NCBI RefSeq assembly: GCF_019635515.1
Contig: NZ_JAHBZI010000001.1
Span: forward strand, 1,798,001-1,862,000
Origin: Sphingomonas sp.
Lineage (GTDB): Bacteria > Pseudomonadota > Alphaproteobacteria > Sphingomonadales > Sphingomonadaceae
Direction of reading: 5' to 3'
Length of the DNA stretch: 64,000 nt
Shown: one piece after another, positions 47,599 through 57,370 of the stretch
Position numbering within the stretch: position 1 is the first letter of the stretch
Layout of the letters: every line of letters begins with the position of its first letter
Translations under genes and position numbers: made by a program
The notes under the pieces: generated by a model
Database searches by the model: none
Told to the model about the DNA's origin: nothing
What the model saw: only the letters and a program-made list of their open reading frames with translations

Positions 47599-47854
47599 CT
47601 TCACGCTTTTCACGGTCGTTCGGCAATTTCGTTTCCTGCCGGCGCATGATTGTTGCGGGCGAAACGTGCGGGCGAATCGACGGTTTCAAAGAGCAGGCGC
47701 GACGCTGGCAGATGAAATCCTACATTACCACCATCGCATTCTCGTCGCGTATCCCTTCCCCGCCGCGGCCAAATCTCTGAACGGCAGCGAAACAAAGCGG
47801 CCACCGTGCGTTCAGCGGCGGTAGCCGATTGCGAGGCTTCAAGGAGATGACACG

Positions 47855-48571
47855 ATGAAGACGCTGATTGCCGCCGCCCTGATGCTGGGTTCCGCCGCCA
47901 CGCCCGCGCTGGCGCAGGAAGCCTATCGCGCCAGCGGCACCGAGCCATTCTGGTCGCTGACGATCGGCGCACAGACGATGACCTTCGAAGCGCCGGGCCA
48001 GCGCCCCGTGTCCGTGGCGACGCCGAAAGTGATCCACGGTTTCGCCGGCGAGATCTGGCAGACACGGCGGATCGGCGTGAACACCGTCCACAAGCAGTGC
48101 AGCGACGGGATGAGCGACCGCATCTATCGCGATACGGTGACCGTCACCGTCGATGGCCGCCGTTACGACGGCTGCGGCGGCGGCACCATGGCCCCCGCCC
48201 CTCGCCCCGGCCCCGGCCCCGGCCCCGGAATTTCGCTGATCGAAGGCAATTGGCGAATCGCGATGATCAACGGCCGCCGCCCGGTCTACGGCACCGCGCC
48301 CACCGTGGTTTTCAATGGCACCCGGATCAGCGGCAATGCCAGCTGCAACCGCTTCACCGGCGTTTTCGAGCTCGCCCGCGGCCGCCTGACCGCCGGGCCG
48401 CTCGCCAGCACCAAGATGGCATGCGCCAGTCCGCTGGCGAACCGGCAGGAGATGCAGGTGCTGCAGATCCTGGGCGAGCGGCTGACCGTGTCGAGCAACC
48501 ATTCGGGCAAGATCGTGCTGTCCACGCGGCGCGGCACTTCGCTGTCGCTTGAGCGCAGCGGCCGGCGCTGA
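47855..48571 (+). CDS. Secreted META-domain protein
   Basis: 238 residues with a signal peptide to about Ala20. An N-terminal domain (about 22-110) with ASGTEPFWSLTIG and CSDGMSDRIY is typical of the COG3650-like periplasmic domain; a Pro-Gly linker follows (about 113-125), then a META domain (about 128-235) with GNWRIAMINGRRP, GNASCNRFTG and MACASP, as in HslJ. Such proteins are periplasmic and linked to envelope stress or motility, with no known reaction. AAGGAG lies before the ATG. The 256-base gap before it holds no gene. Confidence 0.88.
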   Translation: MKTLIAAALMLGSAATPALAQEAYRASGTEPFWSLTIGAQTMTFEAPGQRPVSVATPKVIHGFAGEIWQTRRIGVNTVHKQCSDGMSDRIYRDTVTVTVDGRRYDGCGGGTMAPAPRPGPGPGPGISLIEGNWRIAMINGRRPVYGTAPTVVFNGTRISGNASCNRFTGVFELARGRLTAGPLASTKMACASPLANRQEMQVLQILGERLTVSSNHSGKIVLSTRRGTSLSLERSGRR

Positions 48572-48589
48572 TCGAGGCGAAGGGCAAGC

Positions 48590-49291
48590 CTAGCTGCGCT
48601 TGCCCTTCCGCTGACGGATATATTCGAGCTCCTCCTTGACCTTCTGATCGTCGGGGGCGGCTTTCAGCGCCTCGTTCATGTGCTTTTCGGCGTCATCGAA
48701 ATTGCCGAGCTCGATATCGTTATAGCCGATCCCGAACCACGCGTGCCGCAACGAGAGATTGCGTGACGCCTCGTCCTTGTTGCGCTTCGCGGCTTCGATC
48801 GCCGCGTAATAAGCGGCGTTCGATTCCTTCCAGTGCTTGAGCGTCTGGTGGACATAGCCAAGCTCGGTCAGGAACTGGGCATTGGTCGGCATCATGATAG
48901 TGGCACGCGTGAGCGGCGCCACGGCCTCCTCGAGGCGGCCCAGCTCGACCAGCGCATAGCCCTTGGCCCAGAGCGCGTAGCACCAGCTGCCATTCAGCGC
49001 GACGACGTCCTTCCTGGCGGCGGCGCTGCCGGCCAGCCCCATCAGCATCTGGCTGGTGTCGCTCGCGCAGACGACGGTCCGCCCCGAGGCGGGATAATCA
49101 CGCTCATACGAGGCGATAACCGGATCGACGATGGCGAGCGCGCCCTTGGCATCCGACGCCTTGAGCGCGGCGATGGCTTCGAGGACCTTGGCGTCTCGCG
49201 GATCCGCCTTGGTCTTGGCCGCCGCGGCGTCCTGCGCCTGCGCGGGAAACGCGGCCGCCGCGCCCAGCAGAAAAGCAATCGCGTACCGCAT
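48590..49291 (-). CDS. Secreted TPR protein
   Basis: 233 residues. Signal peptide (MRYAIAFLLGAAAAFPAQAQ), then helical repeats: AKGYALVELGRLEEAVAPLTRA, a pair near 125-165 and a C-terminal GNFDDAEKHMNEALKAAPDD. A Cys in TVVCASD and one in NGSWCYALWA could pair. Three ATG codons in a row; the third (49291) has the best distance from GGGGAG, though 49297 is possible. Periplasmic scaffold, function unknown. Confidence 0.85.
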   Translation of the reverse strand: MRYAIAFLLGAAAAFPAQAQDAAAAKTKADPRDAKVLEAIAALKASDAKGALAIVDPVIASYERDYPASGRTVVCASDTSQMLMGLAGSAAARKDVVALNGSWCYALWAKGYALVELGRLEEAVAPLTRATIMMPTNAQFLTELGYVHQTLKHWKESNAAYYAAIEAAKRNKDEASRNLSLRHAWFGIGYNDIELGNFDDAEKHMNEALKAAPDDQKVKEELEYIRQRKGKRS

Positions 49292-49331
49292 CATCATCTC
49301 CCCTTCGTGCCCATCGGGATGCTTAACCTAA

Positions 49332-49347
49332 TCCGCGGCTTCCTCAA
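49332..49347. repeat. 16-bp copy of the rmuC 3' end
   Basis: TCCGCGGCTTCCTCAA here also occurs at 50128-50143, inside the last codons of rmuC. On the minus strand this copy still reads VEPIEEAAD-stop against EAVEEAAE-stop in rmuC. The two copies bracket the AAA ATPase gene, so that gene seems to lie inside a duplication of the rmuC end. Confidence 0.55.
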
Positions 49348-49370
49348 TAGGTTCGACGGCGACAGCCCGA

Positions 49371-50120
49371 TCAATCCTCGAGCATATCCGCGACAAGGCC
49401 GTGCGGATCGAGCGCGAACTGGCGAATCATCCGGAAATGATCGGTGTCCTCAAGCTCGGCAGGTTCGAGCCCATATTTCCCCATTCTCAGCAGCCGCGCG
49501 CCGGGCAACGCCATCAGGATCGGGGAATGCGTGACCACGATCGCCTGACTCCGCCCTTCGCGCTGCATGGTCCGCAGCACCTTCAGGAAATCGAACTGCC
49601 GGGTCGGCGAGAGCGCGGATTCGGGCTCGTCGAACAGGAAGATGCCGGGCCGGGTGCAGCGCTCCTCGAAGAAGCGCAGGAAACCCTCGCCGTGCGAATG
49701 CGACAGATAGTCGGCCGATGCCGACCCGGCTTCGTCGAGATAGCGCGCGACCGAGAAGAAGCTTTCGGCGCGGAAAAACCAGCCCTGGCCGATCCTCGGC
49801 AGCCAGCTCGCCTTGAGGAAGCGGCCAAAAGAGGCACCGCTTACCTCGCTGGCGCGCGAATTATCGACGGCGCGATAGCCCGGGCCGCCGCCGGACTCGT
49901 CGAACCCGGCCATTACGGCAATGCCTTCGAGCAAGGTGGATTTGCCGACGCCGTTTTCGCCGGCGATGATCGTGATCGGGTTGTCGAAATGCAGGTCGAA
50001 TTCGCTGCGGAACAACGGCAGGCAGAACGGATAGACCGTGCGGTTCAGCGGCAACTCCGGATCGAGCCAGACGCGCTTCAGATAGGGCGGTGGCAGACTG
50101 GTGTGTCGCGGGCGGCGCAT
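49371..50120 (-). CDS. AAA/ABC-type ATPase (COG3910-like)
   Basis: 249 residues, cytoplasmic. Walker A GENGVGKST (54-62), a signature-like segment with YLSHSHGEGFL, Walker B GIFLFDEPESALSP and the H-loop AIVVTHSP are intact, so it should be an ABC-fold ATPase of the predicted ATPase group without a transporter. The start lies 3 bases after the rmuC stop, so translation is probably coupled. It is bracketed by copies of the rmuC 3' end. Partner and role unknown. Confidence 0.88.
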   Translation of the reverse strand: MRRPRHTSLPPPYLKRVWLDPELPLNRTVYPFCLPLFRSEFDLHFDNPITIIAGENGVGKSTLLEGIAVMAGFDESGGGPGYRAVDNSRASEVSGASFGRFLKASWLPRIGQGWFFRAESFFSVARYLDEAGSASADYLSHSHGEGFLRFFEERCTRPGIFLFDEPESALSPTRQFDFLKVLRTMQREGRSQAIVVTHSPILMALPGARLLRMGKYGLEPAELEDTDHFRMIRQFALDPHGLVADMLED

Positions 50121-50123
50121 GAC

Positions 50124-51407
50124 CTATTCCGCGGCTTCCTCAACCGCTTCGCTCGCGGACAATGCGGCCATCTTGGTGAGCGGCCGGATCGCGGTCTCGA
50201 CCATCGGCAGCGGTTCGATCTCCTTGGCGCCGCTCGACACTTCCAGCGCCTCGAAGCGCTTGGCCTGGGTCATCACCTGGCTCTCTAGGCTGCCGACCAT
50301 CGCATTATAGGCGCCGCTGGCTTGTTCGAGATTGCGGCCAACCCGGGCGATATGCGCGCCCATGGTGGCGAGGCGCGAATGCAGTTCCTTGCCGAGCCGG
50401 GCGATCTCGGCGGCTTCCTCGGCAAGGCGCTCCTGCCGCCAGACGCTGGCGACGGTGCGGGCGATGGCGACGAGGTTGGTCGGGGTGGCGAGCAGCACGC
50501 GGCGCTCGAACGCCCATTCCCACAGGCCGTCGTCCTGCTCCAATGCGGCGGTAAGGAAATGCTCGCCGGGGATGTACAGGATCACATAATCGGCCGCGTC
50601 GCCGAACTGCGCCCAGTAATTCTTCGAGCCGAGCTGCTCGGCGTGGCGGCGGATCGCGGCGGCATGTTGCTGGAGGTGCGCGGCGCGGCTGTTCTCATCA
50701 TGCGCTTCGCTGGCATCGAGAAAGGCGTTCAATGAGCATTTGGCGTCGATCACCAGCTTGCGCCCGCCCGGCAGGCGCACGATCACGTCGGGGCGCAGGC
50801 GGCCGTCATCGGTGTTGACCGAGACTTCGGTCTGGAAATCGGCATGCTGCGAGAGGCCGGCCTGTTCGAGGACGTTCTTGAGACTCTGCTCGCCCCAGCG
50901 CCCGCGCGCCTTTGGGCTGGCGCGCAGCGCATTGACCAGCTTGGCGGTCTCGTCGCGGACCTGGGTGTGGCCGGCATGGAGCAATTGCACCGCCTCGCGC
51001 AGCGCCTGATAGCTGCCGACGCGCTCCTTCTCGACATTGGTCAGGCCCTCCTCATAGCGCTTGAGGGTCTCCTGCACCGGCGCGAGCAGCGCCTTCATCC
51101 GCGCCTCGTTGCTTTCGCCCGCCTGGGCGAAACGCTGATCGGCGCGGTCGAGGAAATTCTTCTGGGTCTCGCCGAGGATGCGGCCGGCGAGCTCGGCGAA
51201 ACGCGATTCGAGACCGGTGGTCTCGGCCTTGAGCGTCGCCAGCTCGATCTGGGCGCGGGCGAGATCGGCGGCGGATGCCTTGAAATCGGCCTCGCGGGCG
51301 TCGCGCTCGCGGCGCATCTGCGCGGCGGGGCGTCCGCCGAGGAACAGCCCCACCGTGAAGGCGATGACGAGGCCGGCGACCGCGATGGCGAGAACGAGCA
51401 GATCCAA
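50124..51407 (-). CDS. rmuC: DNA recombination protein RmuC
   Basis: 427 residues. An N-terminal membrane helix (about 3-22) is followed by a long coiled coil (about 30-130) and the RmuC nuclease-like domain with ARGRWGEQSLKNVLEQAGL, LPGGRKLVIDAKCSLNAFL and YVILYIPGEHFLTAAL. RmuC limits recombination at inverted repeats. The start is TTG at 51407, with a perfect AGGAGG five bases before it. The AAA ATPase gene follows on the same strand. Confidence 0.95.
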   Translation of the reverse strand: MDLLVLAIAVAGLVIAFTVGLFLGGRPAAQMRRERDAREADFKASAADLARAQIELATLKAETTGLESRFAELAGRILGETQKNFLDRADQRFAQAGESNEARMKALLAPVQETLKRYEEGLTNVEKERVGSYQALREAVQLLHAGHTQVRDETAKLVNALRASPKARGRWGEQSLKNVLEQAGLSQHADFQTEVSVNTDDGRLRPDVIVRLPGGRKLVIDAKCSLNAFLDASEAHDENSRAAHLQQHAAAIRRHAEQLGSKNYWAQFGDAADYVILYIPGEHFLTAALEQDDGLWEWAFERRVLLATPTNLVAIARTVASVWRQERLAEEAAEIARLGKELHSRLATMGAHIARVGRNLEQASGAYNAMVGSLESQVMTQAKRFEALEVSSGAKEIEPLPMVETAIRPLTKMAALSASEAVEEAAE

Positions 51408-51460
51408 TTCGGCCTCCTGGAACAGAAGGCGAACCTAGAAGTGCAAGTACGAGGAAGCAA

Positions 51461-51538
51461 GTGCTCCTGCGAAAGCAGGAGCCTAGGGGCGCAAACCGTT
51501 CGCTCCATTACCCTGGACTCCTGCTTTCGCAGGAGCAC
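51461..51538. repeat. Intergenic double-hairpin repeat, family A
   Basis: Arms 51461-51488 and 51511-51538 are inverted copies with two or three differences, and each contains the hairpin GCTCCTGC-GAAA-GCAGGAGC or its complement. Same family as 2186-2261. It lies between rmuC and def. Confidence 0.85.
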
Positions 51539-51546
51539 GGCAAAGC

Positions 51547-52074
51547 CTAAGCCGCGGCCTTACGCGCCTTGGTCAGCTTCTTCATGATCATGTCGCGCTT
51601 CAGCCGCGACAGGTGATCGATGAAAACGATGCCTTCGAGATGATCCATCTCATGCTGGATGCAGGTGGCGAGCAGGCCCTCGAACGTCTCGTCATGCGCC
51701 GCGCCCTTCTCGTCCAGCCATTTCACGCGGCAACGCGCGGGACGTTCGACATCGGCGAACTGCTCGGGGACCGACAGGCAGCCTTCGGTATAGACCGACT
51801 GCTCTTCGGCGGGATCGAGGATTTCGGGATTGATGAAGACGCGTGGCTCGCGGATCGGCTTGCCCTCTTCGTCCTCCTGCTCCTGCAAATCCATGACGAC
51901 GACGCGCTTGGGCACGCCGACCTGGATCGCGGCAAGGCCGATGCCGGGGGCGTCGTACATCGTGTCGAACATATCGTCGATCAGTGCGCGGAGTTCGTCG
52001 TCGACCGTCTCCACGGGCGTGGAGATCAGGCGGAGACGCGGATCCGGAACTTCGACGATGGGTAGGATGGCCAT
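51547..52074 (-). CDS. def: Peptide deformylase
   Basis: 175 residues. Removes the formyl group from new proteins using Fe2+ or Zn2+. Motif 1 [10 protein letters not shown] (44-53), motif 2 EGCLSVP with Cys99, and motif 3 QHEMDHLEG with His141, Glu142 and His145 complete the metal site. It is on the minus strand together with recR, while fmt, its functional partner, lies 680 bases away on the plus strand. Confidence 0.97.
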   Translation of the reverse strand: MAILPIVEVPDPRLRLISTPVETVDDELRALIDDMFDTMYDAPGIGLAAIQVGVPKRVVVMDLQEQEDEEGKPIREPRVFINPEILDPAEEQSVYTEGCLSVPEQFADVERPARCRVKWLDEKGAAHDETFEGLLATCIQHEMDHLEGIVFIDHLSRLKRDMIMKKLTKARKAAA

Positions 52075-52105
52075 GGGTGCGATTTAGGTGCGCGCCCAAA
52101 GAGCG

Positions 52106-52702
52106 TCAAGCAACCGGCCTTCTCGCTCTCAGCGCCTGGGCCAGCGTGCCCTCGTCGAGATAATCGAGCTCGCCGCCGACCGGCAGGCCGTGGGCGAGCT
52201 GGGTGATGCGGACGGGGTAGGTTTCCAGCCGCTCGGCGACGTAGTGCGCGGTGGTCTGGCCCTCGAGCGTGGCATTCATGGCAAGAACGACTTCGTCGAC
52301 CCCGCCGGCGGAGATGCGCGCGACCAGGCTGTCGATGCGGAGATCCTCGGGACGGACGCCTTCGAGCGCGGACAGGCGCCCGCCAAGGACGTGGAACTTG
52401 CCGGGGAACAGCCGCGAGCGATCCAATGCCCAGAGATCGGCGACTTCCTCGACCACGCAGAGCGCGCGGGCGTCGCGGCGCGGATCGGCGCAGATCGCGC
52501 AGGGATTGGTGGTATCGACATTGCCGCAGATGCCGCAGGTGGCGAGCTTCTGGCTGACCGCGCCCAGGGCGGCGAGCAGCGGATCGAGCGCGGTCTCGCG
52601 CTTCTTGAGCAGATGCAGCACCGCGCGGCGGGCCGAACGCGGGCCGAGACCGGGCAGCCGCGACAGGGCTTGGGTGAGCGCTTCGATCTCGTGGGAGGCC
52701 AT
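52106..52702 (-). CDS. recR: Recombination protein RecR
   Basis: 198 residues. RecR with RecO and RecF loads RecA at gaps. Helix-hairpin-helix [18 protein letters not shown] at the N-terminus, a four-Cys zinc finger ([16 protein letters not shown]) and a Toprim domain with [11 protein letters not shown] and LDYLDEGTL are present. Start [10 protein letters not shown] is chosen; an ATG four codons earlier is unlikely. The 3' end leads to def across a 31-base gap. Confidence 0.96.
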   Translation of the reverse strand: MASHEIEALTQALSRLPGLGPRSARRAVLHLLKKRETALDPLLAALGAVSQKLATCGICGNVDTTNPCAICADPRRDARALCVVEEVADLWALDRSRLFPGKFHVLGGRLSALEGVRPEDLRIDSLVARISAGGVDEVVLAMNATLEGQTTAHYVAERLETYPVRITQLAHGLPVGGELDYLDEGTLAQALRARRPVA

Positions 52703-52755
52703 GCGGCATGACATAGGGGCTTGCGCCCGCCTCTGCCAAGCGCTTGGGAGAAACG

Positions 52756-53655
52756 ATGCGGATCGTCTTCATGGGAACGCCCGAATTTGCCGTGCCGGTG
52801 CTGGAGGCGCTGGTCGCGGCCGGGCATGACGTCGTGGCGGCGTACAGCCAGCCGCCGCGGCGGGGCAACCGCGGCAAGATCGCGCCGTCGCCGGTACAGG
52901 CGCGGGCGGAGGCGCTAGGGATCGCGGTGCGGACGCCGGTGTCGCTTCGCAATGACGAGGCGCAGGCGGAATTTGCCGCGTGGGGCGCCGATGTCGCGGT
53001 GGTGGCCGCCTATGGCCTGATCCTGCCCGGGCCGGTGCTGGCGGCTCCGCGGCTCGGCTGCCTCAACGTCCATGGCTCGCTGCTGCCGCGCTGGCGCGGC
53101 GCGGCACCGATCCAGCGCGCGATCCTGGCCGGCGATGCGGAAACCGGCGTCGGCATCATGCAGATGGAGGCCGGGCTCGATACCGGGCCGGTGCTCGCCG
53201 AATGGCGGACCCCCATCGGCTCCCAGACGGCCGGGCAGTTGGGCGACGCCCTTTCCTCCGTCGGTGCGCAACTGATGGTGAAAGTCCTCGCCGATCCGGC
53301 AGCCTATCCCCCCGCACCGCAACCCGATGCCGGGATCACCTATGCGGCCAAGATCGACAAGGCCGAGACACAGCTCGATTTCCAGCGGCCGGCGATCGAT
53401 GTCGAACGGCAGGTCCGTGCCTTCAACCCCGCGCCCGGCGCATTCTTCGAACTTGCGGGTGAGCGCTTCCGCGTTCTCGAAGCCGAAGTGATCGACGGGG
53501 AAGCATTTCCCGGAACCGTGATCGACGACCGGCTCGCGATCGCGTGCGGCGATCGGGCGATCCGCGTCACGCTCGTTCAGCGTGCGGGCCGTGGCGTCAT
53601 GACGGCGCGAGACTTTCTCCGCGGCTTCCAAATCCCCACAGGCACCCGGCTTTGA
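52756..53655 (+). CDS. fmt: Methionyl-tRNA formyltransferase
   Basis: 299 residues. Formylates initiator Met-tRNA using 10-formyl-[19 protein letters not shown] starts the Rossmann domain; [19 protein letters not shown] carries the catalytic Asn/His, and GLDTGPVL the Asp region. The C-terminal OB-like domain binds tRNA. Start 52756 follows GGGAG. Its stop overlaps the TTG start of truA. Confidence 0.97.
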   Translation: MRIVFMGTPEFAVPVLEALVAAGHDVVAAYSQPPRRGNRGKIAPSPVQARAEALGIAVRTPVSLRNDEAQAEFAAWGADVAVVAAYGLILPGPVLAAPRLGCLNVHGSLLPRWRGAAPIQRAILAGDAETGVGIMQMEAGLDTGPVLAEWRTPIGSQTAGQLGDALSSVGAQLMVKVLADPAAYPPAPQPDAGITYAAKIDKAETQLDFQRPAIDVERQVRAFNPAPGAFFELAGERFRVLEAEVIDGEAFPGTVIDDRLAIACGDRAIRVTLVQRAGRGVMTARDFLRGFQIPTGTRL

Positions 53656-54398
53656 CGCGGTTCGCGCTGACGGTGGAATATGACGGCCGCCCCTTCATGG
53701 GCTGGCAGCGGCAGGATCATGGGCCGAGCGTGCAGCAGGCGATCGAGGAGGCCGCCTTCACGATCACCGGCGAGCGCGCCGCCTGTCATGCCGCCGGGCG
53801 CACCGACGCCGGCGTCCATGCACAGGCCATGCGCGCGCATATGGACGTGGAGCGGGCGATCACCCCGTTCCGGCTGATGGAAGCGCTCAACGCGCGCTTG
53901 CGGCCGAATCCGGTTGCGATCCTAGATTGCGTCGAGGTGGCGGACGATTGGCATGCCCGCTTCTCCTGTGTGGCGCGCCACTATGAATACCGGATCGTCG
54001 AGCGGCGGGCACCGCTGACCTGGGAGAAAGGGCTGGCGTGGCGGATTCCCGGCGATCTCGACGCCGCGGCGATGGCCGAGGGCGCGGCGCGGCTGGTCGG
54101 CCGGCACGACTTCACCACCTTCCGCTCGGCGCATTGCCAGGCGGACAGCCCCCTGCGGACGCTCGACCGCCTCGACGTGGTGCGGATCGGCGAGCGGATC
54201 AGCGTCTTCGCCTCGGCGCGCTCGTTCCTGCACCATCAGGTGCGTTCGATGGTCGGATGCCTGGCGCTGGTCGGTCAGGGCAAATGGTCGCCGGACGACA
54301 TGACGGCGGCGCTGGAGGCGAAGGATCGCACGGCCCTCGGGCTCAACGCGCCCTCGGACGGCCTGTTCTTCCTGCGCGCGGACTATCCTACCGACTAA
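53652..54398 (+). CDS. truA: tRNA pseudouridine(38-40) synthase
   Basis: 248 residues. Modifies positions 38-40 of tRNA anticodon stems. Catalytic Asp52 is in [23 protein letters not shown] and [13 protein letters not shown] are family motifs. The TTG start overlaps the fmt stop (TTGA) and gives the expected [15 protein letters not shown]; the frame continues upstream into fmt as a shadow. Convergent with the RNA methylase gene, overlapping by 11 bases. Confidence 0.96.
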   Translation: MTRFALTVEYDGRPFMGWQRQDHGPSVQQAIEEAAFTITGERAACHAAGRTDAGVHAQAMRAHMDVERAITPFRLMEALNARLRPNPVAILDCVEVADDWHARFSCVARHYEYRIVERRAPLTWEKGLAWRIPGDLDAAAMAEGAARLVGRHDFTTFRSAHCQADSPLRTLDRLDVVRIGERISVFASARSFLHHQVRSMVGCLALVGQGKWSPDDMTAALEAKDRTALGLNAPSDGLFFLRADYPTD

Positions 54399-55584
54399 AC
54401 TTCGCGGCCAGCTCGACATGCGTCGACCAGCGGAACTGGCCGACCGGCTGGACCCAGTCGAGCTTGTAGCCACCCTCGCACAGAATCTCGGCATCACGGG
54501 CGAACGTACCGGGATTACACGATACATAGGCGAGCGAAGGGGCCTTCGATCCGGCGATCTCCACCGCCTGTTCCTTGGCCCCGGCGCGGGGCGGATCGAT
54601 GATCACGGCGTTGAAATTGCCCAGATCGGCGCTGGAGACCGGCCGGCGGAACAGGTCGCGGTGATCGGCGAAGACCGGTCGCCTGGCCAGCGCGGCCGCC
54701 GATTTGAGCATCATGATCGGGTCGCGCGCCGCTTCCGCGGCATAGACCCTCGCCCTGGGGAACGCGAAGGTGAAGGTGCCGAGCCCGGCGAACAGATCGG
54801 CGATGGTGCCGGCATCGGCGGCGATCTCGCAGACCGTGGCGACCAGAGCCGCCTCGCCCTCCGGCGTCGCCTGGAGGAAGTTGCCGGCGGGAAACGGCAC
54901 CGGCACCCCGCCGAGCGTAACCGTCACCGGCTCGGGCTCCCAGCGCGCGGTGGCGCCAAAGCCCTCATCGATCGACAGGCGTGCCAGCTTGTGCCGGCCC
55001 GCAAAGGCGGTGAGCGCCTCCGCGGCGGCCAGTCCCTCGGCATCGAGCCCGTCGATCAGCACGTCGCGGCCCTGATCGGTCTGGACAAGATGGACGTTGA
55101 TCCGTCGCGTGTTGGGAATCAGCGCCGCGAGCAGCCCGCGCAGCGGCGCCACCAGCGCGAACAGTTCAGGCGCGAGCACATGGCATTCCTGCAGATCGAT
55201 GATCTGGTGACTGCCCTGCCCGGTGAAGCCGAGATGCACCTGGCGCCCGCGCCGCTCGGCATGGAGCGTCGCGCGGCGGCGCGTCCTGGGCGGCGACAGC
55301 AAGGGCGCGCGAATCTCGGTCTCGAGCTTGTGTGCCGCCAAGGCCCCGGCGATGCGATCGACGAGATACCCGCTCCAGCTCGCGTCATCGAGGTGCTGGA
55401 GCTGGCAGCCGCCGCATTCGGGGAAATGGCGACAGGGAGGTGTCTGGTGATGCGGCCCCGGGGTGATGACACCCCCGGCGCTTATCAGGTCGCCCGGCGC
55501 GGTGAAGGGGACATGGCGACCGTCGGCGGTGACGCCCTCACCCCGCCCGGCAACACGGACGATGGTATCATCGCTCACAGACAT
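54388..55584 (-). CDS. 23S rRNA/tRNA m5U-type methyltransferase (TrmA/RlmD family)
   Basis: 398 residues. A short OB-like start (1-50) and FeS cysteines in [16 protein letters not shown] precede the SAM domain with [24 protein letters not shown] and the nucleophile Cys in [12 protein letters not shown] complete the site of RNA m5U enzymes. It lacks the full TRAM length of RlmD, so the RNA target is open. Start at 55584 is the ATG of MSVSDDTIV; it overlaps the nnr end by 10 bases. Confidence 0.92.
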   Translation of the reverse strand: MSVSDDTIVRVAGRGEGVTADGRHVPFTAPGDLISAGGVITPGPHHQTPPCRHFPECGGCQLQHLDDASWSGYLVDRIAGALAAHKLETEIRAPLLSPPRTRRRATLHAERRGRQVHLGFTGQGSHQIIDLQECHVLAPELFALVAPLRGLLAALIPNTRRINVHLVQTDQGRDVLIDGLDAEGLAAAEALTAFAGRHKLARLSIDEGFGATARWEPEPVTVTLGGVPVPFPAGNFLQATPEGEAALVATVCEIAADAGTIADLFAGLGTFTFAFPRARVYAAEAARDPIMMLKSAAALARRPVFADHRDLFRRPVSSADLGNFNAVIIDPPRAGAKEQAVEIAGSKAPSLAYVSCNPGTFARDAEILCEGGYKLDWVQPVGQFRWSTHVELAAKFSR

Positions 55585-56963
55585 TCTGAGGTTGCCTCGC
55601 CAAGCCGTTCTATCAGCGTATCCGCGACAAAAGCGGGGCCGGCAAGCCATGCGGCGCGGGCATGGAGCCACACCGCCGCCTCCGCCGCTTGAGCGGTGCC
55701 CGCCGCCACCCGTGCGCCGAGCAGCCCTGCCAGCACATCGCCGGTGCCCGCGGTGGAGAGCCAGGGCGAGCTTCCCGCCAGCACCCGCACTTCGCCGCGC
55801 GGGCTGGCGATCACCGTATCCGCGCCCTTGTGGATCACGGTCGCGCGGCCCTCCGCCGCCAGCGCGAGAGTGCGGTCGATCTTGCTGCCTTCGCCCTCGT
55901 AAATCCGCTCGAACTCGCCCGCGTGCGGCGTCAGCCAGGCGGGCGCAGTGCGTCGCTGGAGCCATGCGGCGGCGGATTTGCCGAGCAGGCTAAGCGCATC
56001 GCCATCGAGCACCAGCGGGCGCTGCGAGGCCAAAGCCGCCTTGAGCAGTGCTTCCGCGCGGCGGTCGCGGCCAAGGCCGGGGCCGATCACCACCGCGCCG
56101 ATGCGGTCGTCGGTCAGCAGATCGCCGAGATCGTCGCCGCCATGCATGGCACGATGGACCAGCGCATCGGGACCGCCCGGCGCTTCGGGTCCGGCGATCA
56201 CGACATAGCCCGCGCCCCCGGCAAGCGCCGAGCGCCCCGCGAGCCGCGCCGCGCCGGGCATGGCGCCCTCGACGACCACGACCATGCCCCGGCTATATTT
56301 GTGATCCTGCGCGCCGGGCGCCCTGAGCACAGGCCGCGCGACGGTGCGCCAATGGCTTTGCACCGGCACGCCGATATCGGCGAGCAACACATGGCCACTG
56401 CATTCCAGCCCCCGCCCCAGCACATGCGCCGGCTTGAGCGCGCCCAGCGCCAGCGTCGCGTCCATCCGCCGCGCGCCGAGATCCTCGCCGCTATCGGTCT
56501 CGATGCCGGAGGGAAGGTCTATGGCGAGGCGGAATTCGGCGGCACTGACCAGCTCGGCGAACACCGCGGCGATGCCACGCTCGAGCGGCCGCGTCAGCCC
56601 GGTGCCGAACAGGCCGTCGATCAAAACCGGGCGCGGGCGCGCCTCGTACAGCGACGATACCGGACCGCCCCACGCCTCCAGCATCGCCTTCCCCGCGTCG
56701 GTCTGCGGGTGGCCGCAGGCGGCGATCGTGACGTCATGGCCCCGTTCCTTGAGGAGACGCGCCGCCGCATAGGCATCGCCACCATTGTTTCCGGGGCCGG
56801 CAAGGACGAGGATCGGCCGCCCCAGCGCGAAGCGGGCGGCTTCGCGGGCGACGGCCGCGCCCGCCCGCTCCATCACCTCCAATTGGGTGGCGAAGCGGAA
56901 CGCCTCTTCCTCGGCGGCACGCATCTGCGCCGCGGTTACGATCGGGGCGCTGGCGGGACTCAC
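55575..56963 (-). CDS. nnr: Bifunctional NAD(P)HX epimerase/dehydratase
   Basis: 462 residues. The N-terminal YjeF-type epimerase (about 10-215) has VLAGPGNNGGDAYAAARLL; the C-terminal ADP-dependent dehydratase (about 225-455) has WLTPHAGEFERI, VIHKGADTVIASP and the nucleotide loop LSTAGTGDVLAGLLG. Together they repair hydrated NAD(P)H. GTG at 56963 starts the protein and overlaps the upstream lipoprotein stop (GTGA). Confidence 0.95.
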   Translation of the reverse strand: MSPASAPIVTAAQMRAAEEEAFRFATQLEVMERAGAAVAREAARFALGRPILVLAGPGNNGGDAYAAARLLKERGHDVTIAACGHPQTDAGKAMLEAWGGPVSSLYEARPRPVLIDGLFGTGLTRPLERGIAAVFAELVSAAEFRLAIDLPSGIETDSGEDLGARRMDATLALGALKPAHVLGRGLECSGHVLLADIGVPVQSHWRTVARPVLRAPGAQDHKYSRGMVVVVEGAMPGAARLAGRSALAGGAGYVVIAGPEAPGGPDALVHRAMHGGDDLGDLLTDDRIGAVVIGPGLGRDRRAEALLKAALASQRPLVLDGDALSLLGKSAAAWLQRRTAPAWLTPHAGEFERIYEGEGSKIDRTLALAAEGRATVIHKGADTVIASPRGEVRVLAGSSPWLSTAGTGDVLAGLLGARVAAGTAQAAEAAVWLHARAAWLAGPAFVADTLIERLGEATSECL

Positions 56964-57370
56964 TTCTTCGCTGCGGGCTGGCGGACGGTCGCGGGCAAGC
57001 GATAGCGCGCGCCACCGATCGCGACCTCGATCAGATCGGGGGCGAGCGCGGTGACCACGGTCTGCTCGGCACCGTCGGCGGCAACCACCCCGCGCCCGTC
57101 GCGCGTCACCAGCAGCCGGCGAAACCCGCCATCGGGGTGGCGCACGGTGAGGAACAGCCCGTCCTGCGACTGCACCATGTCGATCGCGCACGAATAGGCG
57201 AAGCCGTCATGACCCGGCGGCGCGCACTCGATCCGGCCATCGGCCTTTTTGACCGCTTCCTTGTGCGCTTCCTGTCTGGCCTCGGCGATCTTGTTCGGCA
57301 CGAGGTCCGCCTGTTCACACGCCGTGAGAACAAACACCAGTAACAGACTGCTATATATCCGCGTAGACAT
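56960..57370 (-). CDS. Small lipoprotein of unknown function
   Basis: 136 residues with a lipobox LTAC and lipid-modified Cys18 ([12 protein letters not shown]), so it is anchored in a membrane. Mature part: a charged helix (about 25-45, [15 protein letters not shown]), then a Cys-containing segment ([19 protein letters not shown]) that may form a disulfide, and a beta-rich C-terminus. Its 5' end overlaps the ilvD 3' end by 20 bases. Not recognised. Confidence 0.8.
   Translation of the reverse strand: MSTRIYSSLLLVFVLTACEQADLVPNKIAEARQEAHKEAVKKADGRIECAPPGHDGFAYSCAIDMVQSQDGLFLTVRHPDGGFRRLLVTRDGRGVVAADGAEQTVVTALAPDLIEVAIGGARYRLPATVRQPAAKK

Noticed and set aside
47599..47854. Small gene in the 256-base gap before the META-domain gene
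   Set aside because: The open frames there lack a ribosome site or any family feature.
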